Positions 16,318-26,001 of a DNA stretch of 64,000 bases are shown one piece after another. The notes under the pieces were generated by a model. It was not told the origin of the DNA. It worked only from the letters and a program-made list of their open reading frames with translations, and searched no databases. Source of the stretch: Acidobacteriota bacterium (lineage in GTDB: Bacteria; Acidobacteriota; Terriglobia; Acidiferrales; UBA7541); the NCBI GenBank assembly GCA_003225295.1, contig QHYZ01000074.1:39491-103490 (forward strand), in the 5' to 3' direction. A program made the position numbers and the translations under genes. Numbering within the stretch: the stretch's first letter is position 1; each line of letters opens with the position of its first letter.

Positions 16318-18017
16318 AGATCTCCAAAAGCGTCTCGGCGATATACGACCGTTTGGAAGCACAGCCGCTCAACCCGATTTGGATCTCTTTAGTGCCGCGC
16401 AAAAGTGCTCTGGAGCGGGCACATATCATTGAAAACTCTTCGCCAACGACTCTTGCCGGAATGACCTTCGCAGTCAAAGACAACATCGATGTTGCCGGTA
16501 TGTCGACGACCGCCGGCTGTCCGACCTATGCCTACACCCCAGCTTCAAGCGCGACGGTGGTAAAGCGACTGGAGGAAGCCGGTGCAATCTTGATCGGCAA
16601 GACCAACATGGACCAATTCGCTACAGGATTGGTGGGCACGCGCTCGCCGTTCGGAGCCTGCTCAAGCGTGTTCGACGAACGATTTATCTCTGGAGGATCA
16701 AGCTCCGGTTCGGCGATCGCTGTGGCGAAAGGCCATGTTACTTTCGCGCTCGGCACAGACACGGCAGGTTCGGGCCGTGTGCCTGCCGCATTCAACAATT
16801 TGATCGGCCTGAAACCGACCCGCGGGCTGCTGAGCACGGCAGGCGTGGTTCCAGCTTGCCGCACGCTCGATTGCGTCTCCATCTTTGCAACTACCTGCCG
16901 GGACGCGCATAGAGTCTGGAGCGCCGCCAAGGGCTTAGATGCCGCCGATCCATTTTCACGCGAACCTCGCACTAGCGAAGATGCCGCGCCGTGGTTGAAC
17001 GCCCCTTTCCGGTTCGGTGTGCCCCGATCTGAACAACTCGAGTTTTTCGGCGATGAAGAAGCCCGGGCCCTGTACGCGGAAGCGGTGCGGAAACTCGAGC
17101 AGGTGGGCGGCGAAAGGGTGCAGATTGATTTTTCGGTATTTCGCGGCGCGGCCGAATTACTTTACGAAGGACCGTGGGTAGCTGAGCGCCTCGCGGCGAT
17201 CCAATCCTTCATGCAGAATCACTCCGATGAGATGAACCCGGTCGTGCGAGGCATTATCGCTGGCGGAAGGAGCTTTACGGCGGTCGATGCGTTCCAGGCC
17301 GAGTACCGCCTGCTGGAGTTGCGCCGCTCCGCCGTCAGAGAGTGGACCGCAATGGACGTCCTTGTTCTGCCTACCACTGGAACTATCTACACTCACGAGC
17401 AAGTGGCTGCAAACCCAGTGAAGATGAACACGAATCTCGGCTACTACACGAATTTCGTGAACCTCATGGACCTTACGGCGGTCGCAGCTCCGGCCGGCTT
17501 TCGTTCGAACGGCCTGCCATTTGGAATTTCGTTGATAGGACTGGCTTTTTCCGACGAAGGTCTTCTCTCACTCGCGCATCGCTATCTCGGCGCGCAGACT
17601 CCCCTGCTCGAGAGAACTCCCGGCTGCATGGATCTAGCCGTCGTTGGCGCGCATCTCAGCGGCCAACCGCTCAATTGCAAATTAACCCAGCGCGGCGCGC
17701 GCCTGAAAAAGACCTGCCGCACTGCACCTGGTTACCGGCTCTATGCGCTGGCAGGTACAAAGCCACCCAAGCCGGGCCTAGTGCGCGATGACCAATTCCA
17801 GGGACCGGGGATTGAAGTGGAAGTTTGGACGATACCGGAAGACAAGTTCGGCAGTTTTGCGGCGGAAGTCCCCGCGCCGCTCGGCCTCGGCAACCTCTCG
17901 CTGGATTCCGGCGAATTGGTCATAGGCTTTAGCTGCGAGTCTTATGCACTTGCCAGCGCCACTGAAATCACGCAGTTCGGGGGCTGGCGCGCCTACCTAG
18001 CATCATCGAAAATGTGA
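16314..18017 (+). CDS. atzF: Allophanate hydrolase
   Basis: 567 residues. Hydrolyses allophanate to two ammonia and two CO2, the last step of the pathway. The amidase-signature domain (about 1-440) has the Ser-cisSer-Lys triad positions: Lys55 in FAVKDNID, the GGSSSGS loop (Ser129-131) and nucleophile Ser153 in GTDTAGSGR. The C-terminal AtzF domain (about 455-565) follows, with a GPGIEVEVWTIPEDKFGSF segment and the end GGWRAYLAS. The presence of this second domain separates it from ordinary amidases. The ATG overlaps the carboxylase stop (ATGA), so translation is coupled. Length is a little below the usual 600 residues. Confidence 0.93.
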   Translation: MKISKSVSAIYDRLEAQPLNPIWISLVPRKSALERAHIIENSSPTTLAGMTFAVKDNIDVAGMSTTAGCPTYAYTPASSATVVKRLEEAGAILIGKTNMDQFATGLVGTRSPFGACSSVFDERFISGGSSSGSAIAVAKGHVTFALGTDTAGSGRVPAAFNNLIGLKPTRGLLSTAGVVPACRTLDCVSIFATTCRDAHRVWSAAKGLDAADPFSREPRTSEDAAPWLNAPFRFGVPRSEQLEFFGDEEARALYAEAVRKLEQVGGERVQIDFSVFRGAAELLYEGPWVAERLAAIQSFMQNHSDEMNPVVRGIIAGGRSFTAVDAFQAEYRLLELRRSAVREWTAMDVLVLPTTGTIYTHEQVAANPVKMNTNLGYYTNFVNLMDLTAVAAPAGFRSNGLPFGISLIGLAFSDEGLLSLAHRYLGAQTPLLERTPGCMDLAVVGAHLSGQPLNCKLTQRGARLKKTCRTAPGYRLYALAGTKPPKPGLVRDDQFQGPGIEVEVWTIPEDKFGSFAAEVPAPLGLGNLSLDSGELVIGFSCESYALASATEITQFGGWRAYLASSKM

Positions 18018-18128
18018 ATCCCACCGATAGAAATAATGACTGAGGGTATAGCCGCGCCGTAGGACTAGAATTCCTCAGCATATGACGACCTTCATTCCCT
18101 GCGCGGAATACGCGTCGCGGACGATTAA

Positions 18129-19190
18129 ATGACAGCGCGTTTTGTCTGTCTCTTCTTGCTGCTTACGACTTCGGCTGCCGCTCAGAAGCCGGCGTTCACG
18201 GTTGGGTGGTCCATCTACGCAGGATGGACGCCTTACCACTACCTGGTAAAGTCCGGAATCCTAAAGAAATGGGCGGACAAATACGGCGTCACAATCAAAG
18301 TTCAGCGGTTCGATTATGCACCGTCGCTCGATGCTTTCGTCGCTCGCAACATCGATGCCTGCGCCATGACCAACATGGAGGCATTGGATATGCCTGCCGC
18401 CTCCGGCGTCCCCACCACGGTGCTGATCATCGGAGACTATTCGAATGGGAATGACGCGCTGCTGGTGAGAAATGGCCTGCAGATCAAAGACCTCGCCGGT
18501 AAAAAGTTGCTGCTGGTGGAGAAAACGGTCTCGGAGTACCTGTTAGACCGCGCCTTTACTTTGAATGGGCAGACCGGTGAGATCAAGCAGGTGCGGAAAA
18601 TCAACACTTCGGATTCGGATATTCAGTCGGCATTCATCAGCGATTCCAGCGCTTCTGCCGTGGTCACCTGGAAACCGATGCTTTCGCAGTTGTTGAAGCA
18701 GAAGGGCGTGACGTCGTTGTTCAATTCCTCGCAAATACCGGGCGAGATTCTCGACCTCACCGTAGTGCGCACAGACGTGCTGGAGCGTGCAGACGGCTCC
18801 GGGCAGAAATTCGCGAAAGCTCTTGCCGGCGCCTGGTACGAGATGATGGGACTGATGTCGCCGCAAGGCGCCGCGGCAGACAGCGTGCTGACGGCCGTCG
18901 CTGAAGGATCGGCAGATTCCCTAGCCTCGTACAAGGAGCAACTCAGTACAACTCGGATGTTCTACGAACCCAAGTCCGCGGCGGAATTCGGCAGTTCGCC
19001 AGTACTCAAGCAGAAGATGGCGCTAGTGAGGCAATTCTGTTTTGACCACGGCCTCTTGGGTGAGAAGACCGGCACAGCGGACGACGTAGCGATTCGCTAT
19101 CCGGATGGTTCAATACAGGGAAAAACGGACCATGTCCGCTTGCGTTTCGAGAACCTCTATATGGAAATGGCAGCGCAAGGCAGACTTTGA
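18129..19190 (+). CDS. ABC transporter substrate-binding protein (NitT/TauT family)
   Basis: 353 residues with a cleavable signal peptide (MTARFVCLFLLLTTSAAAQ). The mature part is an NMT1/SsuA-like periplasmic binding fold: FTVGWSIYAGWTPYHYLVKS, ARNIDACAMTNMEALDMPAA, and the DSDIQSAFISDSSASAVVTW hinge region. It is followed by a permease and an ATPase on the same strand, 111 bp downstream of allophanate hydrolase. Related proteins beside urea carboxylase genes are annotated as putative urea importers; given the pathway, guanidine or a guanidine compound is the inferred ligand. Specificity cannot be read from sequence. Confidence 0.85.
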   Translation: MTARFVCLFLLLTTSAAAQKPAFTVGWSIYAGWTPYHYLVKSGILKKWADKYGVTIKVQRFDYAPSLDAFVARNIDACAMTNMEALDMPAASGVPTTVLIIGDYSNGNDALLVRNGLQIKDLAGKKLLLVEKTVSEYLLDRAFTLNGQTGEIKQVRKINTSDSDIQSAFISDSSASAVVTWKPMLSQLLKQKGVTSLFNSSQIPGEILDLTVVRTDVLERADGSGQKFAKALAGAWYEMMGLMSPQGAAADSVLTAVAEGSADSLASYKEQLSTTRMFYEPKSAAEFGSSPVLKQKMALVRQFCFDHGLLGEKTGTADDVAIRYPDGSIQGKTDHVRLRFENLYMEMAAQGRL

Positions 19191-19197
19191 AGAAAAA

Positions 19198-20058
19198 ATG
19201 GGCGGCAGATTCCAACTCGTCCATGCCAAGCCCAGCCGGACGGCGGCGATCCTGCTCTCGTGGTTCTTGTTTGTGCTGGGAATCGGGCTCTACGTTCACG
19301 CCGCGCACAAGCGGCATCAGGAGAACGCCGAGGACCGTGTGGTGCCCACCATCCCGCACATGCTTCACAGCACCTACGAAGCGGCGTTCAGACCGGCGGA
19401 AGACGACGAACCGACGATGGGGGAAAACGCGAACATGCCGCAACGCTTCTTGGCCAGCATGCTATGGAAGGACACCAAAGCTAGCGCGCGGCGTTTTTTC
19501 TACAGCCTGCTGCTGCTTATTCCGGCCATCTTCCTCGGGCTACACATGGGCCTGTTTCCGTACGTGGGGGTCTTTTTCTCGCGCTTCGTGCTCTTTTTCG
19601 ATAAGATCATTGCGCTTTCTCTATTACCGATTCTGTTCATCGCGGTCGGCATCGATGAGCTCTCCAAAATCATGCTGATCGTCATCGGCGTGACTCCAAC
19701 AATTATTCTGGACACTTTTAACCTGACGCGCAGTGTGCCCCAAGAGCAGGTGGTGAAGGCGTTCACGCTTGGGGCAGGAGATTTCGACGTGGCCTATCGC
19801 GTCGTCTTGCGGCAGATTGCGCCGCGCGTGCTGAATAGCATCAGGCTTAATTTGAAGGCCGTCATGTTGTTCCTCTTTGCAGGAGAAATGATCGCCTCGA
19901 CAGACGGGCTGGCCTACCGCATCGCACTGCTGCGCCGGCACATGGGAATGGACGTGATTATTCCTTACGTACTGTGGGTGGCCTTGTTGCTTTTCCTGGT
20001 AGACATGACGATGCGGCTCATCAACCGCAAGCTCCACCCCTGGTTCCGAGAGGCATAG
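19198..20058 (+). CDS. ABC transporter permease (NitT/TauT family)
   Basis: 286-residue inner-membrane permease. An N-terminal TM helix (about 14-32, ILLSWFLFVLGIGLYVHAAH) precedes a periplasmic stretch. A BPD_transp_1 domain follows with about five TM segments and the EAA-loop-like VVKAFTLGAGDFDVAYRVVL, which contacts the ATPase. The ATG at 19198 is 7 nt after the binding-protein stop; an earlier in-frame start at 19105 would overlap that gene by 86 nt and lacks a better ribosome site. Part of the three-gene importer. Confidence 0.85.
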   Translation: MGGRFQLVHAKPSRTAAILLSWFLFVLGIGLYVHAAHKRHQENAEDRVVPTIPHMLHSTYEAAFRPAEDDEPTMGENANMPQRFLASMLWKDTKASARRFFYSLLLLIPAIFLGLHMGLFPYVGVFFSRFVLFFDKIIALSLLPILFIAVGIDELSKIMLIVIGVTPTIILDTFNLTRSVPQEQVVKAFTLGAGDFDVAYRVVLRQIAPRVLNSIRLNLKAVMLFLFAGEMIASTDGLAYRIALLRRHMGMDVIIPYVLWVALLLFLVDMTMRLINRKLHPWFREA

Positions 20059-20063
20059 CGGAT

Positions 20064-20930
20064 ATGGCTCTAATTCAGTTCGAAAAAGTTTCCGTGAGCT
20101 ATGGTGCACCGTCGCACCCGGTGCTGAGCAGCATCGATCTGAGCATCGAAGAGGGTGAATTTGTTTGCCTGCTGGGCCAGACCGGTTGCGGAAAATCGAC
20201 CTTGTTGCGGCTCGTGCTTGGTTCGGAACAACCCTGCGAGGGCCGCGTCCTGATCGATGGAACCGAACACGACCAGCCAGATCCCATCTGCGGCTATGTA
20301 CCGCAAAAGTATTCTCTCTTCCCAGACAAAACCGTGATGGGCAACATCACTTTTGGGCCGGAGGTCAGTGAATTCAACCTGTTAACCCGCCTGACTCCGC
20401 GCTATTTCCGCCAGCGCCGAGAATTCCGCCAGCAGGCTATGCAGTATATCCGCCGAATCGGTTTGCAAGACGCGGATGCCGGCAAATATCCGGACCAGCT
20501 TTCGGGTGGGATGCAGCAGCGCGTCGCTATTGCGCAGGCCCTGGTCAATCGGCCAAGGATCTTGCTTTTGGACGAAGCCTTCAGCGCCCTTGACCCAGGT
20601 ACGCGCAGAGATATGCAAGTTTTGATTCGCCAGTTGTGGCAGGGCACAGGGGTGACATTAGTGTTTGTAACTCACAACACCCAGGAAGCTCTTCAGCTCG
20701 GAACTCGAGTCATCGTGCTGGCCCGGGAAACGCCGAACCACGGTTCGCGTGTTGTCTTGGACCTCGCCGTTTCGAGTTCTTGTGCCGCAGACGAGTTTTC
20801 CCGGCTCGTGGCTCGGCTGGACAGCGCTGCCGGCAGCACGCGCGAGTCCGAGGAACTCACCCCGACTATCGGGGGTGCCACTCCGCACGACCTAGCTGCC
20901 GCCCAGGATCTTCTGCCGAATGAGATTTAG
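20064..20930 (+). CDS. ABC transporter ATP-binding protein (NitT/TauT family)
   Basis: 288-residue ATPase. Walker A GQTGCGKST (38-46), Q-loop Gln81, signature LSGGMQQRV (146-154), Walker B ILLLDEA (166-172) and switch His in VFVTHNTQEAL. The ATG at 20064 is 5 nt after the permease stop. A longer frame beginning at 19974 would overlap the permease by 85 bp and was not chosen. It powers the importer at the end of the nitrogen operon. The downstream gene is convergent, and no clear terminator was found in the 119 bp between them. Confidence 0.9.
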   Translation: MALIQFEKVSVSYGAPSHPVLSSIDLSIEEGEFVCLLGQTGCGKSTLLRLVLGSEQPCEGRVLIDGTEHDQPDPICGYVPQKYSLFPDKTVMGNITFGPEVSEFNLLTRLTPRYFRQRREFRQQAMQYIRRIGLQDADAGKYPDQLSGGMQQRVAIAQALVNRPRILLLDEAFSALDPGTRRDMQVLIRQLWQGTGVTLVFVTHNTQEALQLGTRVIVLARETPNHGSRVVLDLAVSSSCAADEFSRLVARLDSAAGSTRESEELTPTIGGATPHDLAAAQDLLPNEI

Positions 20931-21049
20931 CTGCCGATGCTAGATGACCGTTGAAACCAACAATTTACGAAAAGATTTTCCGGAAGGCCCCTGGGATAGG
21001 CGTTGAAGCAAAGTGCTGCAACCGAATCGGGCAAGTTTCCAGGACGTGC

Positions 21050-24000
21050 TCAGAATTCGTAGCGTAGCGCGAACTGCATTACCCGCGGTTCCATTACGCC
21101 CTGGAATTCTCCAAAAGTGCCCGGCGAGGTTAAGCTCAGGCTGGGGTTCGTGAAATTGACATTATTGAATACATTGAAGGCTTCGGCACGGAAATGAATT
21201 CGCTGGCTTTCCCAAGGCAGCTTGAACACTTTTGTCACTCCCAGATCCGTGTTGAAAAAGGAGGGAAGGCGAACGGCGGCGCGTTTGCCGGTGTGGCCCG
21301 GTAGCTCGTCGGCGAAGGAGTTCGAGGTGCTGGTGCTCCCAAAAATGCTGGGGTTGCCGTTCTGATCGATGCGCACGCCCTGGTTGATGGGCCCAGTCAC
21401 AATCGCGAGTGAGCTCAGCCAATAGTTGGCGTTGTACTCCAAGCCTCCCGCCACGGTGGTTGGCAAACCGGTGCGGAAGCGAGACAGCCCGGAAACCTGC
21501 CAGCCGCCAACCATGAAGTCCAGCCAGCGCGAGGCGTCTCGCAAAAGAAGTTTCCCGCGCCCGACCGGCAGCTCGAATAGAGCATTACCAGAGATGTTGT
21601 GCCGCATGTCGAAATCCGACGAGCCGCGGAATTCCTTGGTGTTGTAAATATTTTGAATGGCGGCCCCTTGCTCCCCCGCTCCTGATTCAGCCGCCGAACC
21701 ATCATCAACCGAGTGCGACCACGAGTAGTTGAAATCAAAGGAGAGTCCGCCGCTGAATCTCCTCCGCAAGGAAACGGTGAGGCCGTGGTAGGCGGCGGTG
21801 CCGGAATTCATCCAAGTGGGCAGTGAGCTGCCCTGGATAGGAAAGAAGGTATAACATCCTGTGACCGTGAGACATTTCCCCGGGTGGTAGGAACTTGTCA
21901 CGTTTCGATCGAGCGCATGCAAACAGTCAAGATAGCTGCCACCGTAATCCTGGTATACGCACATGAAATAGTTGGCTGAAGCGCTTCCAGGAACGTCGAC
22001 ATTCGCGAGAGTGGGCCATATGTCCTCGACAAATGGAAGCGTTGGCACCAAGCTCGGATTTGCCTTTACCTGGGCAGGGGTCAAACCAGAATCAAATAGC
22101 TTCCGCACGATGCCGGCGTTTTGTTCCCAAGTGACTCCGGACTTGGGATCCTTGAAGTATTCGAGCGGTGTATAGACATCGCCTTCCATGAGCAGCCGGT
22201 GAGAGAGGCGACCCGCATAACCGATCTCCAGAGTCATCTTGCCGGGAATTTCGCGCGCGAAGCTGGCGGTGAAAACGTAAGCGTACGGGGGCTTCAGATT
22301 TGGTGAAATGCCTTCGAAATCGCCGATGATGGCGGCAATGTCAGGAGGCTGATAGGGGAAGGTTTCCTGTGGAGGAGCGGGCAACGTGGGCGATGATCCG
22401 CCGTATCGCGGGCTGGTGCTGAAACTGTAGGAATCTGGGAAATTCGCCTTGTACGCGAGGCCGATCGAGCCGAATTGATCGTACTGCGTGATTAGGTCGC
22501 TACCGAATCGATCGTACACCATGCTGGCACCGACTCGCAACGCTCCGCCTCTCCCGAACATCTTTGCAAGCCAGCCCCCGCGGCTCGAGGGAGAGTAGGC
22601 AAGTCCAAAGCGGGGTGCAAAATTTAGATTGGAAGGTTGCCACCAAGTCGGTTTGCCATTGACAGGGCCATCCAGAGTCCACTTCAGTCTGGCGTTCGGC
22701 AGCGCGTTCTGCGGCAGACCCTGGCTTTGTCCCGCATTGCGTTCCGCAAAATACTGATTGAGCGGGACAGTGGGCATCACCTGGTATCCGTTTGCTTCGT
22801 AAGGAGGCCTGAAGTTCTCCCACCGCAAACCAAAGCTCAAGGTCAACTCGCGCGAGACGCGGTACGTATCACCAACATAGAGGCCGTAATCTTGCTCGAT
22901 AAACCTGCGGGCCTGCACCGTACCCTGCAACAAGGGAGTTCCATTTTTCGAAAACAGATCGGTATGAAAATCGTCGTTCACCAAACCGAGGATGGCGCCC
23001 ATACCATTGGTTACTGAAACGGGATCTGCCAGCCCCACGTTTGGCCCGAAGCGCATCGGATTAGTGGACATGAAATTTGTGAGCGCACTGTCAATGTCTG
23101 CTCCGAGGCCGATTAATTCCGTTGCGCCGTACCCATAGCGAGCGAACGAATTGGCAAACGAGCGGGTGTTGTTGTGAATGAAGCGGGCGGAAAACCCTGC
23201 TGTGATGGTGTGCGCCCCTTTGGTCCAGGCGATGTCCTCATTGGGATTCAGGGTTGGCAGGCGCTGCGAGAGGGGACGCGCGTAGGGATTCTGGAGCGGG
23301 TCGAGACTGGTCTGAAACAGCACGGGACCGGCTACACCGGACAAGGCTTGACCAAATCGCGTGTAACTGAGATTCAGCACACTGACAAGGTTGGACCGCA
23401 AAATCGCTGTATATTGCGCCGCAAAACCCTTGCTGTTGTCCCGAAGAGTGGACGCCGGCGCTTGCCCCGGGAACTGGGCGAGAATCTGGTCGTCGGTATT
23501 GTCAGCTAGGGTGCCACGCAGACTCACGGTATGCTTGCCCGCGCGGTCCAGATGAACATCGATCTTTCCGACGATGGCGTGATCGCTGCGATGACTCGGG
23601 GCATTGAACCGGAAACCACTGAAGTTTAGTCCGCCATCCTCACCAAAAGACGGAGCGTTGCCACTCGGATACTGGTTCAATATAGGAAGCATGCTGGTAT
23701 TGACGCCTTTTCCGATGGGGTCCACCGCTTGAATGTCGCTCGCCGAGATGTCCTGCACAAAAATTTGGTCGTTCACTGGATCACAAACACCACCAGGACC
23801 TGTTGGATTGTTGCACATCCTGTACTTGAAGATTCCCTGGCGCAGCGAGTCGGATGGCACGGCCCGCACCTGGGCTACACCGCTGGCATCTTGGCGCTGC
23901 TCGTAGTTAAAGAAGTAAAAAGCCCGGTCGCGGACAATTTTGCCGCCCGTAGACGCACCGAACTGGTTGCGCACCAGCGGTTGCCTGGCAACACCAGCCT

Positions 24001-24847
24001 GATTGTTGAACCAGGTATTCGCGGCGGTAGCGGAATTCCGGTTATATTCGTATAACGAGCCGTGGAGATTATTCGTACCGCTTTTGGTCACGAGTGCGAC
24101 TTGTCCTCCCGAGGAGCGTCCCATGTTGGCTCCCTGGCCAGCCACGGTGACACGAAATTCCTCGACGGAATCCAGCGGAATCGGCAGCACCGCATTAAAC
24201 CCGGAATTGATATTTGCCCCGTTGGCATTTGATCCCTGATATCCGCCCAGGCCGGTGGTCGTGTTTTGCGCGATCAATCCGGAGTTCTGGTTGTTGTTTA
24301 CGTCGGCGCCATCTAGTGTGACGTTGTTCTGGTCGCGGCGCGCTCCAAGCACCTCTCCATTCGAAGTCACGCCAGGTTGCACACTGAGCAGCTCCACCAC
24401 ATTGCGCGTCTGTAAAGGGATTTGTCGCACCTGCATTTCGCTGAATGGGTTGCCAAGACTCGCGTCGGTAGTGTTGATCTGTGAAACCTCCGCTTGCACA
24501 TTCACCACGTCTCCAGTGGCGCCAACGACCATGACCAAGTCGAGCGTGCTCGGCGTATTCACGAGAAGCGTGATATTAGTGCGCGTCATCTTGGCAAAGC
24601 CGGATTTCTCCGCCACTAGCCTGTAGGTTCCAGGGACAACCTGCGGAAAATTGTAGACTCCGTTGGCATCGGTAACGCTCGTACGCACGCCGCCATTTTC
24701 CGTGCTGGCCATGGCTACAGACGCTCCCGCAATGACTCCACCAGAAGAATCGGTGATGACTCCTCGTAACGATGTTGTGGACTGTGCGTATGAACTAAGC
24801 GTGCCAAGGAACACGACGAGTAGGACCAGTAAGATCTTCTTCATCAT
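21050..24847 (-). CDS. TonB-dependent receptor, Oar-like, with carboxypeptidase-regulatory-like domain
   Basis: 1265-residue outer-membrane protein. Signal peptide MMKKILLVLLVVFLGTLSSYAQ (near the start) is followed by a CarboxypepD_reg-like domain (about 25-105, TSLRGVITDSSGGVIAGASV). A plug-like domain follows (FSEMQVRQIPLQTRNVVELL; GGQVALVTKSGTNNLHGSLY), then a large beta-barrel ending LRYEF with the terminal Phe needed for barrel assembly. The start ATG at 24847 has GGAG 6-7 nt before it and is preferred over the in-frame GTG at 24853. Acidobacteriota carry dozens of such receptors; the ligand is unknown. It stands alone, convergent with the ABC importer. Confidence 0.9.
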   Translation of the reverse strand: MMKKILLVLLVVFLGTLSSYAQSTTSLRGVITDSSGGVIAGASVAMASTENGGVRTSVTDANGVYNFPQVVPGTYRLVAEKSGFAKMTRTNITLLVNTPSTLDLVMVVGATGDVVNVQAEVSQINTTDASLGNPFSEMQVRQIPLQTRNVVELLSVQPGVTSNGEVLGARRDQNNVTLDGADVNNNQNSGLIAQNTTTGLGGYQGSNANGANINSGFNAVLPIPLDSVEEFRVTVAGQGANMGRSSGGQVALVTKSGTNNLHGSLYEYNRNSATAANTWFNNQAGVARQPLVRNQFGASTGGKIVRDRAFYFFNYEQRQDASGVAQVRAVPSDSLRQGIFKYRMCNNPTGPGGVCDPVNDQIFVQDISASDIQAVDPIGKGVNTSMLPILNQYPSGNAPSFGEDGGLNFSGFRFNAPSHRSDHAIVGKIDVHLDRAGKHTVSLRGTLADNTDDQILAQFPGQAPASTLRDNSKGFAAQYTAILRSNLVSVLNLSYTRFGQALSGVAGPVLFQTSLDPLQNPYARPLSQRLPTLNPNEDIAWTKGAHTITAGFSARFIHNNTRSFANSFARYGYGATELIGLGADIDSALTNFMSTNPMRFGPNVGLADPVSVTNGMGAILGLVNDDFHTDLFSKNGTPLLQGTVQARRFIEQDYGLYVGDTYRVSRELTLSFGLRWENFRPPYEANGYQVMPTVPLNQYFAERNAGQSQGLPQNALPNARLKWTLDGPVNGKPTWWQPSNLNFAPRFGLAYSPSSRGGWLAKMFGRGGALRVGASMVYDRFGSDLITQYDQFGSIGLAYKANFPDSYSFSTSPRYGGSSPTLPAPPQETFPYQPPDIAAIIGDFEGISPNLKPPYAYVFTASFAREIPGKMTLEIGYAGRLSHRLLMEGDVYTPLEYFKDPKSGVTWEQNAGIVRKLFDSGLTPAQVKANPSLVPTLPFVEDIWPTLANVDVPGSASANYFMCVYQDYGGSYLDCLHALDRNVTSSYHPGKCLTVTGCYTFFPIQGSSLPTWMNSGTAAYHGLTVSLRRRFSGGLSFDFNYSWSHSVDDGSAAESGAGEQGAAIQNIYNTKEFRGSSDFDMRHNISGNALFELPVGRGKLLLRDASRWLDFMVGGWQVSGLSRFRTGLPTTVAGGLEYNANYWLSSLAIVTGPINQGVRIDQNGNPSIFGSTSTSNSFADELPGHTGKRAAVRLPSFFNTDLGVTKVFKLPWESQRIHFRAEAFNVFNNVNFTNPSLSLTSPGTFGEFQGVMEPRVMQFALRYEF

Positions 24848-26001
24848 TTCCACTCCTTCGGTTAGGACAAGTGCGGAGGTACATTAGTGATGACATTAAG
24901 AACGGCCCACGTGGGGCTGTCAAAACGAATCTTTCGATTGAATCAATGCAAAATTCCGAACGCTCATTGCGGTTCGGTCTGCTAGCCTCTGTATTGACAA
25001 ATTGTTGTGAAGGTTTTCAGCAATCCAAACCTGAAGCTTCGGCTCGCATTTGCAAAACATAGTGGGATGGCGTTTTTCCAACTCGCGCGTGAACCATCCG
25101 GCAGCTGGAGAGAACGGACCAAGGCCTCAAACAAATCGCTGCCGCCTGCGGATTCGGCAGCACTGATTCGATGCGACGCGCGTTCCTGCGATCCGTGGGA
25201 ACAACGCCCCACAAGTATCGCCGTCGGCTCCACGGTGCTGAAGGGTCCGCTTAGTTGCCGTAGGATTCGGCTCGGGAACTTCCATGCGGATCGATTTTGA
25301 TTCCCGTCTTCAACGTAATGGACATAAGCAACCCAGATTCCCGTTCTGGGAAGCTGCCATACTCTCAACTGCCGGCAGTGCCCGATCGGTCCAATCGCTA
25401 AATCGGACAAGTCCGGTCCGCTTTCCCTGGACTTCGACGAGGACTAAGCCGCTTGCGCGGCGGACGCGAGGCGTGCCACATTCCCCAACGCGATGAGTCC
25501 AGAACGAGCGACTACTCCCACTCAGTTCCATCTAGCTTCATTAACTCATTGGGAACAGATGGAAAATGCATCGTGCCCAGCACTTCGGCATCCGCCGCCA
25601 ACGCCAGTGGCTTCCCCCAATAGAAACGGTTCTATCGAAAGTGTTCCGGAATCAGTCCGTCGTCCCGCTCTGGCTTCCTCTGCCGGAACACCTCCGATAG
25701 AGAGCCAGCGTTATACGTCCATCTCGATCACTGGTACGCCACCGGCCAGTCTATCTGACTGGATAGCACCCACTATCCGATCGGATAGCAAATCGCGCGC
25801 TTGCCAACCACTCACTGGCGATCAAAACACCCGCCATTTCAACGTATCTCCTTGCTCCCCAAACTTTTCCATGGCACACCGCTGTTTTGTTCGTGCCCGC
25901 TCCCCTGCGTGGCCATGCACATGCACTTGTGCATGGCGTGCGTCCCCAGACTAAAACGCTCAGAGGCCGCCACCGAAGTCAAGTTTAAACAGGAGGATCC
26001 C
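24848..26001. other. Long intergenic region with tandem palindromes
   Basis: About 1.15 kb with only overlapping short frames of non-coding character. It holds the two operator-like palindromes at 25751-25788 and a strong ribosome site (AGGAGG) just before 26002. Nothing else was recognised. Confidence 0.5.
25751..25788. promoter_or_regulatory. Two tandem 16-bp palindromes, 22 bp apart (candidate operators)
   Basis: CTATCTGACTGGATAG (25751-25766, imperfect) and CTATCCGATCGGATAG (25773-25788, perfect palindrome). They share CTATC...GGATAG ends and are spaced 22 bp start-to-start, two helical turns. They lie about 215 bp upstream of the secreted-protein gene at 26002. Confidence 0.55.

Noticed and set aside
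25493..25954. Rightward 153-codon ORF before the small secreted protein
   Set aside because: Pro/Ser/Thr-rich low-complexity translation, no ribosome site and it overlaps the tandem palindromes; treated as non-coding.
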